64,000 nucleotides of DNA from Clostridium sp. OF03-18AA (GCF_003478035.1 NZ_QUEP01000011.1:43339-107338); one strand, 5' to 3'; shown: positions 8,869 to 16,836, counted from the stretch's first letter. Notes: a model not told the origin generated them from the sequence alone. Numbers and translations: made by a program.

Positions 8869-10015
8869 TACAATCCAAAGCGTAAAAGACCTCCCAGAGG
8901 TGTCGTTTATTGACAATGACACACTGGAAGCAATGAAAACAAGAATGGTGGCAAACTTTGAGAGCGAATGGAAGCGCATCACAGGACAGGAGATAACACT
9001 CTCTCCTTCAGATCCGAACCGCATCATGCTATATGCCATCGCACTGGAATTATACCAGGACGAACAGTACATAGACAGAGCCGGAAAGCAGGACTTAATC
9101 AAATACTCCTACGGAGAATTCCTCGACAACCTCGGAGCAGGTAGGGGAGTAACTAGAAAGCAGCCGGCCCCTGCGGAAACAACGCTGAGGTTCACTCTTT
9201 CAGAGAAGCGGCCTGCTGCCGTAGGCATACCGGAAGGAACAAAGGTCACGGACGGCAACCTCAACTACTTCGCCACGGTAGGATACGAGGAAATCCCCGC
9301 AGGGGAAACCTATGTAGATGTGAGAGCACTCTGCACCGAGAACGGAGTGGACGGAAATGAACTGCTGCCGGGACAGGTCAATGTACTGGTTGATCTGATA
9401 CCGTATGTGGAGAGCGTAAACAACACGACCAAGACAAGCGGTGGGGCAGACCTCGAATCAGACGAGAGCCTTGCAGAGAGGATATTCCTCGCACCAAGCG
9501 GATACAGTGTCGCAGGACCGGACGATGCATACAAATACTGGACAAAGACCTACAGCCAGACCATCGGAGATGTAAAGGTAACCAGTCCGAACCCGGTAGA
9601 GGTAGAAATCCGTTTCATTATGACGGACGGAGAACTCCCGACCAAGACTGTCATAGACGGAGTGGCAGCATACCTGCAGGATGAAAACATCCGCCCGCTT
9701 ACCGACAAGGTAACCGTGCTCGCACCGGAGACGGTCAAATTCAACATTGCATTCACATACTATGTAAATTTGAGCGACCAGTCCAAGGCAGGAACGATAC
9801 AGGCGGAGGTGGCACAGGCGGTGACTGACTACATCGAATGGCAGACCAGAACCATCGGCAGAGATATCAACCCTTCAGAACTCATGAAACGGATTGTGGC
9901 AGCCGGAGCAAAGAGGGCGGAGATAACCTCCCCGGTATTTACGACCGTGCCGGATACCAGTGTCGCAAGGATAGGAACGCAGACCGTGACATACGGAGGT
10001 GTTGAGAATGATTAG
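8861..10015 (+). CDS. Phage baseplate assembly protein J
   Basis: 384 residues, a full-length baseplate J protein: N-terminal F-x-x-x-(T/R)-G-x-x-(L/I)-x-P-x-D-P-x-R-x-x-x-Y segment near residues 45-65, central G-G-A-D-L-E-S-D-E-S-L motif near 195 and A-G-P-D-D-A-Y-K-Y-W near 215, all hallmarks of the family. The product joins W and I in the baseplate wedge. Confidence 0.92.
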   Translation: MSDTIQSVKDLPEVSFIDNDTLEAMKTRMVANFESEWKRITGQEITLSPSDPNRIMLYAIALELYQDEQYIDRAGKQDLIKYSYGEFLDNLGAGRGVTRKQPAPAETTLRFTLSEKRPAAVGIPEGTKVTDGNLNYFATVGYEEIPAGETYVDVRALCTENGVDGNELLPGQVNVLVDLIPYVESVNNTTKTSGGADLESDESLAERIFLAPSGYSVAGPDDAYKYWTKTYSQTIGDVKVTSPNPVEVEIRFIMTDGELPTKTVIDGVAAYLQDENIRPLTDKVTVLAPETVKFNIAFTYYVNLSDQSKAGTIQAEVAQAVTDYIEWQTRTIGRDINPSELMKRIVAAGAKRAEITSPVFTTVPDTSVARIGTQTVTYGGVEND

Positions 10016-10916
10016 TTTATATGACGGACAGATCACAGACCTCCTGCCGTGGAAGATAGCACAGAGCACTGAGGTGCGCTGCATATCCTACGCAGTGCAG
10101 CAGGAACACCAAAGGATGCTCCGACTGGCAGCGCATACCAGAACTATGGCAGTCATTGATGAACTGCCGGAGCGGATACTGGATGTACTGGCGGTGGAAT
10201 TAAGGACACCATACTACCAGGAGAGCATGAATCTGGAAACCAAACGCAACATCATAAAGAGGACGCTCCTGTGGCACACCAAGGCAGGAACTCCGAGTGC
10301 GGTATCAGAACTGATAGAGATTGTATTCGGGGAAGGCAGGACAGAGGAATGGTTCGATTACACCGAGGGTCCATACACACCCGGAACATTCGACATCATA
10401 ACCAATGCCAGAATGACAGAGGAAATGGCAAATTACTTCCTCTCCATCATTCAGAGAGTAAAGAACACCCGCTCCCATATCCGCAGGATACTGGTGGAGC
10501 GAGAAATGGAGATGCATGAGACAGTGGCATCCGTGGTGGTCAGCAGTCCGAAAGAACAGGTGCTGAACCACCACCAGACCACAAATGATTACACCATGCA
10601 GGAGACGGCTGCATCAGCCGTAACCTCCGCACCGTCCAGAACGGTAACAAACCACCCGGAAGGACGCACCGGAGATATCGGCATGGAAGGGAACGCTGCC
10701 GCAGGTGCAGTAAGTTCCCCTCATGAGACTATCGGGAATAATGTTACCCCACGCACAGGCACGCTGTTGGGCGGTGTGAGCGGTTTTGCAGCGATAGTGG
10801 TAAGAAACACCAAGACCACAATTCTAAACGGAGCACAGCGAACACAGGCAAGCGTACACGGCACTGTGCCGAGGATGGCAGTGGGAATGGCATCACATTC
10901 CAAAATAACAACATAA
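10008..10916 (+). CDS. Phage tail protein I with repeat-bearing C-terminal extension
   Basis: 302 residues from the ATG at 10008, placed by GGAGGTG upstream; it overlaps J by 8 bp. Residues 1-165 resemble P2 gpI (L-L-P near the start, W-H-x-K-A-G-T-P in the middle). P2 gpI is about 176 residues. Here residues from about 170 on add four imperfect 28-30-residue repeats, each with an (E/G)-x-x-A-x-x-V-x-S-x-P-like core and a V-x-N-H or I-x-N-N turn. The extension may be a fibre attachment stalk; that role is inference. Confidence 0.82.
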   Translation: MISLYDGQITDLLPWKIAQSTEVRCISYAVQQEHQRMLRLAAHTRTMAVIDELPERILDVLAVELRTPYYQESMNLETKRNIIKRTLLWHTKAGTPSAVSELIEIVFGEGRTEEWFDYTEGPYTPGTFDIITNARMTEEMANYFLSIIQRVKNTRSHIRRILVEREMEMHETVASVVVSSPKEQVLNHHQTTNDYTMQETAASAVTSAPSRTVTNHPEGRTGDIGMEGNAAAGAVSSPHETIGNNVTPRTGTLLGGVSGFAAIVVRNTKTTILNGAQRTQASVHGTVPRMAVGMASHSKITT

Positions 10917-10929
10917 AGGAGGAACAACG

Positions 10930-11481
10930 ATGGCAGGAGTATTCAAAGAAGCAGTGCTGACAGCCAAAGGAATCGCCCTGCTCGCCAAGGCACAGGCAGG
11001 AAGATGCACAATCAAACTGACCAAGGCCGCAACCGGAGACGGATCATATTCAGATGGCGAAGCACTCACAAACAGAACTGCTCTCAAATCCAAGAAGCAG
11101 GAGTTCGCACTGATTACAGTGACGACCCAGAACCAGTCCAATGTATATGTGAAATTTATCATCACAAACAAGCAGGACACCGGAAACCTTAAGAATGGCT
11201 ACTACGTGAAAGAGGTCGGCATTTATGCACAGGACCCGGACGAGGGGGAAATCCTCTACGCACTGGCAGTCGGAGTTGCAAACCAGTGGGATTATATGCC
11301 CGCTTACAACGACCTCCTCCCGTCCACGATTACCATGGACTTCTTAACCGAGGTCGCCAACGCAACAGATGTAACTATCGTAACACCAAACAGTATGTAC
11401 CTTTACGACCAGACCACTGGGGATAAGTATGTGCTTGGTGTGGATAAAGGACTTTTATACTACGAGGAGGTAGAGGAATAA
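10930..11481 (+). CDS. Phage tail fibre protein, N-terminal collar type
   Basis: 183 residues, similar to the N-terminal tail-collar domain of P2 gpH-like fibres: A-x-L-T-x-x-G-x-A-L-L-A-K-A near the start and N-G-Y-Y-V-K-E-V-G-I-Y-A in the middle, a pattern shared with fibre bases that attach to the baseplate. The protein stops after this domain, so the receptor-binding part is probably supplied by the next gene, which starts on the last base of this one (TAATG). GGAGGAACA is the ribosome site. Confidence 0.8.
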   Translation: MAGVFKEAVLTAKGIALLAKAQAGRCTIKLTKAATGDGSYSDGEALTNRTALKSKKQEFALITVTTQNQSNVYVKFIITNKQDTGNLKNGYYVKEVGIYAQDPDEGEILYALAVGVANQWDYMPAYNDLLPSTITMDFLTEVANATDVTIVTPNSMYLYDQTTGDKYVLGVDKGLLYYEEVEE

Positions 11482-12758
11482 TGGGAAAGACATACATCGC
11501 AGACAAGGAAACCCTCGACAAGTGCTATGCGATTTTATCCGCAGACGGAATCTATGGCTTTATTGAGCACATGGATGTTTTAAGTCCGACAGCACGAATC
11601 GAATACATCGGACAGAACAAAGACTTCACTCCGATTTCACTCAACAAGGACACCGGAACAATGACACTCAACAGTTGGGCGGACTTCCCGATCATCGTGG
11701 CAAATAAGCCGTGGATGGTAAGGGCAGACGGAACACCGGACTACAGACTGGATGAGAACGACTACACCAAGAAAGAGGACGGTACTGCTTCGGATGTTTC
11801 CAACACAAGCTACAACGGCGGAGCGTTCTCATGGCTTGCCAAGATTTACAAGCAGGAGTATATGCTCGGCAATGATCGTGTCGTTAAATTCTCCATGAGG
11901 GAAAGAGACGGATTCGAGCCTGTCGGATTTAAAGACCCGAGCAACAATGTACTGGAGGGTGTATGGATTCCGATGTTTTACGGTTCAATCCTCGGAGCAG
12001 ATACCTCCACACCAAAGATGGTGTCTCTGGCAGGATTGCAGCCTTGCTACAATAACACCACGGACAAAGAGCATACGGCAATCGCAAACTTCTCAAGCCG
12101 TGCAGCATTCCTCGGTGGCGGAATCGTTCAGACAATCACTGACCTTCTGATCATGTTCGCAAAGAGCACGAACTCACAGGAAGCATACGGCTATGGAAAT
12201 TCAAGCGGATACGATGCGAGCCTTGCGCCGACCAACGGAGTGAAACAGAACGCAGTCGTAGGTGGCGGACAGTTCTACGGAACAAAGGATGCGAAGTCAC
12301 TCAACAAGATCTTCCACTCCATCGTCCTTGGAACATATCAGCAGTGGATGCGTGACCCGTACACATTGCTCGTGAATGGCAGATACAAGGTCAGCAAGAA
12401 CTACACCTACGATGTGACCGGAGCAAAATACCAGGATACAGGCATCAGCCTTCCGAAGATGCTTAACGATGACGGAAGCACCCAGAAAACAGGTATTTTC
12501 TATCCGCATAAGTACCAGACCGTTCCCGGCTTCGGAGCAGTTCCGGTTCATCCGTGCAAGGGAAGCACATCCACTGGCGGCTGTGACGGATTATGGCAGA
12601 ATGTCGAGATTGTGGCGGTCGCCCTTCGGTTCGGTCCTTGCAACAACGGTACGAATGCTGGTATGCGCTACTTGGATGTGAACAACGCTGCCGGGGCTGC
12701 CTACTGGGGCCTCGGGGCCGCCGTCCTTCTTTTACCACCTGTCGGGGTCGCAGCGTAA
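11481..12758 (+). CDS. DGR target protein, C-type-lectin-like receptor binder
   Basis: 425 residues. The last 36 residues before the tail (379-414) are encoded by the variable repeat and include the DGR lectin signature L-R-F-G, N-N-G, R-Y-L, V-N-N and W-x-x-G-A-A. In target proteins of phage DGRs these residues line the ligand-binding face of a C-type lectin fold at the tail fibre tip. Compared with TR, eight residues have changed at adenine codons: N to P, D to A, N to D, T to A, N to A, N to Y, N to G and I to L. Residues 1-370 are phage-specific and probably anchor the protein to the preceding fibre. No signal peptide or membrane segment is present. It forms a transcription unit with TR and RT. 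Confidence 0.92.
   Translation: MGKTYIADKETLDKCYAILSADGIYGFIEHMDVLSPTARIEYIGQNKDFTPISLNKDTGTMTLNSWADFPIIVANKPWMVRADGTPDYRLDENDYTKKEDGTASDVSNTSYNGGAFSWLAKIYKQEYMLGNDRVVKFSMRERDGFEPVGFKDPSNNVLEGVWIPMFYGSILGADTSTPKMVSLAGLQPCYNNTTDKEHTAIANFSSRAAFLGGGIVQTITDLLIMFAKSTNSQEAYGYGNSSGYDASLAPTNGVKQNAVVGGGQFYGTKDAKSLNKIFHSIVLGTYQQWMRDPYTLLVNGRYKVSKNYTYDVTGAKYQDTGISLPKMLNDDGSTQKTGIFYPHKYQTVPGFGAVPVHPCKGSTSTGGCDGLWQNVEIVAVALRFGPCNNGTNAGMRYLDVNNAAGAAYWGLGAAVLLLPPVGVAA
12614..12722 (+). repeat. DGR variable repeat (VR)
   Basis: 109-bp segment at the 3' end of the target gene that aligns without gaps to TR 263 bp downstream. Twelve positions differ; at eleven the TR base is adenine. The last 10 bases are G/C only and identical in both copies, which fits the initiation-of-mutagenic-homing end. 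Confidence 0.95.
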
Positions 12759-12782
12759 GCAAGACACCGTGATAGGGGGTCT

Positions 12783-12809
12783 GGGGGTCTGCGTCAGCAG
12801 AATTCCCCC
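12783..12809 (+). other. Hairpin downstream of VR
   Basis: GGGGG (12783-12787) can pair with CCCCC (12805-12809), and CTGC with GCAG inside it around a GTCA tetraloop. A GC-rich hairpin with a small G-A loop just past VR is needed for target recognition in the Bordetella phage DGR, though there it sits only a few bases from VR and here about 60 bp away. The role is therefore tentative. Confidence 0.45.
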
Positions 12810-12876
12810 AGTGGAACAAAATCGGATTTTAATAGCGTAAGGAAGAATAACAGGGGCGCAGGACTGCGTCACCTCG

Positions 12877-12985
12877 GGCGGTCGCCCTTCGGTTCGGTAA
12901 TTGCAACAACGGTACGAATGATGGTTTGCGCTACTTGAATGTGAACAACACTGCCGGGAATGCCAACTGGAACATCGGGGCCGCC
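12877..12985 (+). repeat. DGR template repeat (TR)
   Basis: Non-coding, invariant donor copy between the target gene and the reverse transcriptase. Read in the VR frame it is rich in AAC/AAT codons (N-C-N-N-G, Y-L-N-V-N-N, N-A-N-W-N), the classic design that lets adenine mutagenesis reach many amino acids without creating stop codons. The transcribed TR is expected to be copied into cDNA by the neighbouring enzyme with errors at adenines and then to replace VR. Confidence 0.95.
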
Positions 12986-13179
12986 TTATTCTATCTTAAA
13001 CGGAATAACAACCCAAAGCAGTCCTGCTTCCTACACCGCTGACCTTTGAAACAAGGTTTACTCACCATTACTGGGAAGATGAGTGGAAATGAGTCCGACA
13101 CAGGACGCACGGTAAAGCGGTCGCACCTGCCGTGCGTAGGAGATAGAAGAAAAAATATCTTATAGGAGTACTCAGCAGA
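12986..13179 (+). ncRNA. DGR spacer RNA between TR and RT (candidate structured region)
   Basis: No open reading frame of note. The stretch has a stable stem, ACGCACGG (13105-13112) with CCGTGCGT (13130-13137). In the studied Bordetella DGR the RNA between TR and RT primes and templates cDNA synthesis, so a structured spacer here is expected. Function is inferred from position. An AGGAG site at 13164-13168 serves the RT start. Confidence 0.5.
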
Positions 13180-14403
13180 ATGCGAAAAACACACACAGAA
13201 ATCCATCTGCGTAATGAACCGGAACACGGTCACAAAGAGTACAAATATCTGTATCAACAAATGCTGAAGGATGATGTCATTCGGAAAGCATATAAGAAAT
13301 TACGCAAAGGAAAAACCAAGAGAAAAGAGATTCAGTACATAGACGCACACCTCGATGATGAGGTGCAGAAAATGTACGACATGATCCTAAACACAAAGCC
13401 GGAGGGAGTGGACGTCCCACACCCGGAACTGGCATACAAACCAAAGAAAAGAACCCCGAAGATCATCTTCGAACATGGGAAAAGGCGAAAAATTTATATG
13501 CCGGAAATCCATGAACAATGGCTGCACCACATCATCGTTCTAGTATTAGAGCCAATCATCACAGCCACAGCCTATCCATACTCCTGCGGTTCGTTCCCAA
13601 AGCGTGGAGCACACTACGGAAAGAGACAGATAGAGCGGTGGCTTTTGCATGACCAAAAGGGAACACGGTGCTTCGCAAAGATGGATATCCGGCACTTTTA
13701 TGATAGTATCCGGCTGAAAATTCTGATGAGGGAACTGGCAATCCGAATCAAGGATGACTGGTTTTTATACATCATCGGATTATGCCTACAGGGATTTAAT
13801 AAAGGAATCCCTCTCGGATTTTACATCAGCCAGTGGTTGGCAAATTACCTCTTAGAACCACTCGACCGATTGATTACAGAGGTGCTCGGTCTGCCAAAGC
13901 TGCAAAGGTACATGGACGATATCGTCATATTCGCAAGCAGCAAGAAAGTCCTCCAGAGAGCCATCGTGGAGATAAGGAAGATGCTCGGTCAGCGTTTCAG
14001 ATTAAAGCTGAAGCACAACTACCAGGTATGCAAATTCTACTACGAGAAGGGCAAGCGGAAGATAGGTAGGGCACTGGACTTCATGGGTTTTATATTTTAC
14101 AGAAACAAGACGCTGATCAGAAAGAACATCATGCTATCCGCAACACGGTTGGCAAAGAAGATGGAGAGGTCAAAGGAAGCAAACCGTGGATACTTTCACA
14201 GACACATCGAAGCCATGCTGTCGTACATGGGATGGTTTACCTGCACGGACACATACGACTGTTACCAGAGCAGGATAAAACCTTATATCCATGTGGGCCG
14301 GCTTAAGAAAATAATATCAAAAATCAAAAGGAGGCAGAACCATGAAGGAATGGACCAAGGAAAGATGCTCCGAGGAGCCGCAGGAGCTGCAGCTTGTGGC
14401 TGA
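13180..14403 (+). CDS. DGR reverse transcriptase
   Basis: 407 residues, group II intron-related retron/DGR type. Motif A F-A-K-M-D-I-R-H-F-Y has the first catalytic Asp at 169, and the Y-M-D-D box at residues 244-247 supplies the other two. The segment L-G-F-Y-I-S-Q (212-218) matches the LGxxxSQ variant that marks DGR enzymes; group II and retron enzymes have QGxxxSP there. This variant is linked to low fidelity at template adenines. No maturase, endonuclease or accessory domain is attached. No Avd-like gene lies between target and RT. Confidence 0.94.
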   Translation: MRKTHTEIHLRNEPEHGHKEYKYLYQQMLKDDVIRKAYKKLRKGKTKRKEIQYIDAHLDDEVQKMYDMILNTKPEGVDVPHPELAYKPKKRTPKIIFEHGKRRKIYMPEIHEQWLHHIIVLVLEPIITATAYPYSCGSFPKRGAHYGKRQIERWLLHDQKGTRCFAKMDIRHFYDSIRLKILMRELAIRIKDDWFLYIIGLCLQGFNKGIPLGFYISQWLANYLLEPLDRLITEVLGLPKLQRYMDDIVIFASSKKVLQRAIVEIRKMLGQRFRLKLKHNYQVCKFYYEKGKRKIGRALDFMGFIFYRNKTLIRKNIMLSATRLAKKMERSKEANRGYFHRHIEAMLSYMGWFTCTDTYDCYQSRIKPYIHVGRLKKIISKIKRRQNHEGMDQGKMLRGAAGAAACG

Positions 14404-14605
14404 CGGCATCTACATCCAGAGAAAGAACATCGAGAGAGTGCAGCACGAAGCAACCGAGGGTATGGAAGCCTACGCCGACTGGGAGTGCGATAGCAGGGAA
14501 ATCACTGTATCGGAATACCAGATGTTGGAATCCATCAAGCAGATCAACACCGACAAGGCGATTGATGATTACACCGCACAGCTTATCGAGGAGGGATTGT
14601 TATAA
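14342..14605 (+). CDS. Small phage protein of unknown function downstream of RT
   Basis: 87 acidic residues. The start is well supported by AAGGAGGCAGAACC before the ATG, although the gene begins 62 bp before the RT stop. No known domain is recognised. Similar-sized proteins precede XkdX-like genes in many Firmicute tail modules, so a tail or fibre-assembly role is possible. It is not Avd-like: it is acidic and lacks the basic four-helix pattern. Confidence 0.7.
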   Translation: MKEWTKERCSEEPQELQLVADGIYIQRKNIERVQHEATEGMEAYADWECDSREITVSEYQMLESIKQINTDKAIDDYTAQLIEEGLL

Positions 14606-14760
14606 TGAGACTATTAATCGACAGTCTGAAAAGACTTTATGCCGCAGGCAGGCTGACAAAGGAACAGATCGCAGCCAGAGTGGAGAAGGGAACTATTGAT
14701 GAAGCAGAGTACGAGGAAATCACAGGCGAGAAGTACAAGGCAGAAACCAAGGCAAAATAA
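14605..14760 (+). CDS. XkdX-like small phage protein
   Basis: 51 residues, missed by length cut-offs. The sequence L-K-R-L-Y-x-A-G-R-L-T-K-E-Q-(I/L) and later G-x-I-x-x-x-E-Y-x-x-I-T-G fits the XkdX family, tiny proteins coded just before lysis genes in B. subtilis PBSX-like phages; the function is unknown. Its ATG shares a base with the previous stop (TAATG), so translation is coupled. Confidence 0.8.
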   Translation: MRLLIDSLKRLYAAGRLTKEQIAARVEKGTIDEAEYEEITGEKYKAETKAK

Positions 14761-14923
14761 CTTCCAATGTACCCACGCACATGGGAGCAGGTACTGCCAT
14801 AAGCACATGAAAGAATGTGACCTCGACTGCAAGGAAAGCGGCACCTGTGCCCACTGCACAAATTACCACATACCGATGACGCAGTACCCATGCAAGCGGT
14901 GTGAGAAATTAAATCAGAATTAA
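14699..14923 (+). CDS. Cysteine-rich small protein, possible
   Basis: 74 residues read in another frame from within the XkdX-like gene and continuing 163 bp beyond it. The last 50 residues hold eight Cys and several His (C-T-H-A-H, Y-C-H-K-H, C-D-L-D-C, C-A-H-C, C-K-R-C), a pattern that suggests zinc binding and argues against a chance frame. The start is uncertain because no good ribosome site is visible; expression might depend on coupling to the upstream gene. Confidence 0.5.
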   Translation: MKQSTRKSQARSTRQKPRQNNFQCTHAHGSRYCHKHMKECDLDCKESGTCAHCTNYHIPMTQYPCKRCEKLNQN

Positions 14924-14950
14924 GGACCGTCCGGACAGGGCGGTCCTTTT
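14924..14950 (+). terminator. Hairpin terminator between small tail genes and lysis genes
   Basis: GGACCG (14924-14929) pairs with CGGTCC (14941-14946) followed by TTTT. The short T run suggests partial read-through into the lysis genes. Confidence 0.55.
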
Positions 14951-14968
14951 AGAGAGGAGGTGCAGCGC

Positions 14969-15322
14969 ATGGATGTGACAGCAATCATCGTGGCAGCGAG
15001 TATCCCATCGGCACTGACTGGCTTCTTTTTCTGGCTCATCGAGCAGAGTATACAGAAGCGTGCCGACAAGGAAAAAGCAGAGCGGGAAGAACGGCAGAAG
15101 GAAGTAGATGCCAGAGAGCAGATCCGAGAGAAGAATGAACTCTGCATCATCAACTGCGTCAATGCTTCCCTGGCACTCGGAGAAGCGACAGCCAGAGCGG
15201 TGCAGAGAATCCCGGACGCACACTGCAATGGGGATATGCACGCAGCACTCGACTACGCTCAGAAAGTCAAGCATGAGCAGAAGGACTTTTTGAACGAACA
15301 GGCACTTAAACAAATTGTATAA
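14969..15322 (+). CDS. Small membrane-anchored phage protein, lysis region
   Basis: 117 residues from the ATG at 14969, which is 8 bases after GAGGAGG; the in-frame GTG upstream lies inside that site. One N-terminal membrane helix (I-I-V-A-A-S-I-P-S-A-L-T-G-F-F-F-W-L-I) is followed by a highly charged, E/R/K-rich coiled coil. This shape occurs in phage proteins beside holins. It could be a holin partner or spanin-like factor; the exact role is unknown. Confidence 0.7.
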   Translation: MDVTAIIVAASIPSALTGFFFWLIEQSIQKRADKEKAEREERQKEVDAREQIREKNELCIINCVNASLALGEATARAVQRIPDAHCNGDMHAALDYAQKVKHEQKDFLNEQALKQIV

Positions 15323-15337
15323 CAGGAGGACAAAGCA

Positions 15338-15562
15338 ATGAAGAAAATCGACTGGGTAAGAAAACTCACAAGCAGAAAACTGTGGACGGCAGTGGCATCA
15401 TTTGTCTCAATGATGATCCTCGCCACAGGCGGAACAGATAACACGGCAACGCAGGTAACTGCACTGATTATGGCAGGAGCGTCCGTGGTGGCTTACATCA
15501 TCGGGGAAGGCTTGACCGACTCCGCCAACATCGGTGCTTCGGATGATACCGAGGAACAGTAA
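15338..15562 (+). CDS. Phage holin
   Basis: 74 residues with a basic N-terminus (K-K-I-D-W-V-R-K-L-T-S-R-K-L-W) and two short hydrophobic helices (about 18-32 and 40-56), ending in an acidic tail. This is the common small holin of Firmicute phages, which permeabilises the membrane to release endolysin. AGGAGG precedes it and the endolysin gene follows. Confidence 0.82.
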   Translation: MKKIDWVRKLTSRKLWTAVASFVSMMILATGGTDNTATQVTALIMAGASVVAYIIGEGLTDSANIGASDDTEEQ

Positions 15563-15578
15563 CAGGAAACATACGCAA

Positions 15579-15610
15579 CAGGGCGGCCAGTAGGCTGCCC
15601 TGTTTTATTA
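15579..15610 (+). terminator. Hairpin between holin and endolysin
   Basis: CAGGGCGGCC (15579-15588) pairs with GGCTGCCCTG (15593-15602) and is followed by TTTTATTA. It may reduce endolysin transcription relative to holin. Confidence 0.6.
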
Positions 15611-15630
15611 CAGAAAGTGAGGAAACAGAT

Positions 15631-16674
15631 ATGGCAATCAAAGGTATGGACATTTCATGTTGGCAGGGCAATGTAGACTTTGCCAGAGTAGCAGCAGGCG
15701 GCATCAAGTTCGCAATCCTCCGTGAAGGATACGCACAGACGGTAGACGCAAAGTTCCGCCAGTATGTGGATGGCTGCAGAAAGAATGGCATCGAGATCAA
15801 GGGAGTATATCATTTCAGTTATGCACTCAACGCAGAACAGGCAGCGCAGGAGGCGGCATTCTGCATCAAGCAGATGGAACAGGCAGGTCTCGGAAAAGAT
15901 GTGATCGTATTCTACGATTTTGAGTACGACACCGTAAAGAAAGCCAAGGCAAAGGGAGTGACCCTCGGAAAGAATGAGTGCATCGCATTCACAAAGGCAT
16001 TCTGTGAGTACGTGGAAAGCCACGGATACAAGGCAGGTGTTTATTCCAACATCGACTACCACAGAAATATGTATTCGGACGAAGTGCTCTCCAAGTATGT
16101 GTACTGGCTCGCAGATTACACAGGATCTCCGGACTATGACTGCGCATTCCACCAGTACACCAGTTCCGGAACAGTAAGCGGCATCGATGGCAAGGTAGAT
16201 ATGGACTACTACTACGGAGAGGAAACCAAAGAGAACCAGGGCGAGAAGAAATCCGTCACTGAGGTGGCAAAGGAAGTGCTCGCAGGAGACTGGGGAAACG
16301 GAGATGACCGCAAGAATAGACTGGCTGCTGCCGGATATGACTACGCAACGGTGCAGGCAGAAGTGAACCGCCTTGCAGGAGTAACCTCCGCACCGAAAAA
16401 GAGCGTGGCAGAAATCGCCAAGGAAGTCATTGCAGGACAGTGGGGAAATGGCGATGACAGAAAGAACCGCATCAAGGCAGCAGGATATGACTACGATGCA
16501 GTCCAGAAAGAGGTCAATGCACAGCTTGGAGTAAAACCGCAGAAAAGCTTTACTGAGGTAGCCAAGGAAGTGATCGCAGGTAAGTGGGGCAACGGCGAAA
16601 CCAGAAAGCAGAAGCTGAGGGCAGCCGGATACGACTACGCAGCCGTGCAGAAGAAGGTCAATGAACTTCTGTAA
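15631..16674 (+). CDS. Endolysin: GH25 muramidase with three Cpl-7 repeats
   Basis: 347 residues. Residues 1-200 are a glycoside hydrolase family 25 domain that cuts the N-acetylmuramic acid to N-acetylglucosamine bond of peptidoglycan; the catalytic pair is D96 and E98 in F-Y-D-F-E. Three Cpl-7 wall-binding repeats follow (about 208-248, 258-298 and 306-347), each with A-K-E-V-(L/I)-A-G-x-W-G-N-G and A-A-G-Y-D-Y. Cpl-7 repeats bind cell wall independent of choline. No signal peptide, so it relies on the holin. Confidence 0.95.
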   Translation: MAIKGMDISCWQGNVDFARVAAGGIKFAILREGYAQTVDAKFRQYVDGCRKNGIEIKGVYHFSYALNAEQAAQEAAFCIKQMEQAGLGKDVIVFYDFEYDTVKKAKAKGVTLGKNECIAFTKAFCEYVESHGYKAGVYSNIDYHRNMYSDEVLSKYVYWLADYTGSPDYDCAFHQYTSSGTVSGIDGKVDMDYYYGEETKENQGEKKSVTEVAKEVLAGDWGNGDDRKNRLAAAGYDYATVQAEVNRLAGVTSAPKKSVAEIAKEVIAGQWGNGDDRKNRIKAAGYDYDAVQKEVNAQLGVKPQKSFTEVAKEVIAGKWGNGETRKQKLRAAGYDYAAVQKKVNELL

Positions 16675-16705
16675 TTGGCGATTGACTTATAAAAAGAGTG
16701 GAGGT

Positions 16706-16813
16706 ATGATGTGCCGCAGAGGGGGTTCTAAAGGGGGTAAGCACCCGGACGATGTGACCGACATAAATGTCGGGAACACCACAACGCAGAACCCAGAGCG
16801 TGGCGCACCGTGA
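16706..16813 (+). CDS. Possible 35-residue phage peptide
   Basis: Open frame after the endolysin with GGAGGT directly before its first ATG; the second ATG (16709) has better spacing. The peptide is basic and glycine-rich at the start, then polar. No homologue is recognised. It may equally be untranslated 3' sequence of the lysis transcript. Confidence 0.3.
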   Translation: MMCRRGGSKGGKHPDDVTDINVGNTTTQNPERGAP

Positions 16814-16836
16814 CAGCCAGAATAAGACGAAAAGCA

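Noticed and set aside
13180..14403. Group II intron or retron as source of the reverse transcriptase
   Set aside because: There is no maturase or endonuclease domain, no intron RNA or msr/msd, and the LGxxxSQ motif plus a TR/VR pair define a DGR.
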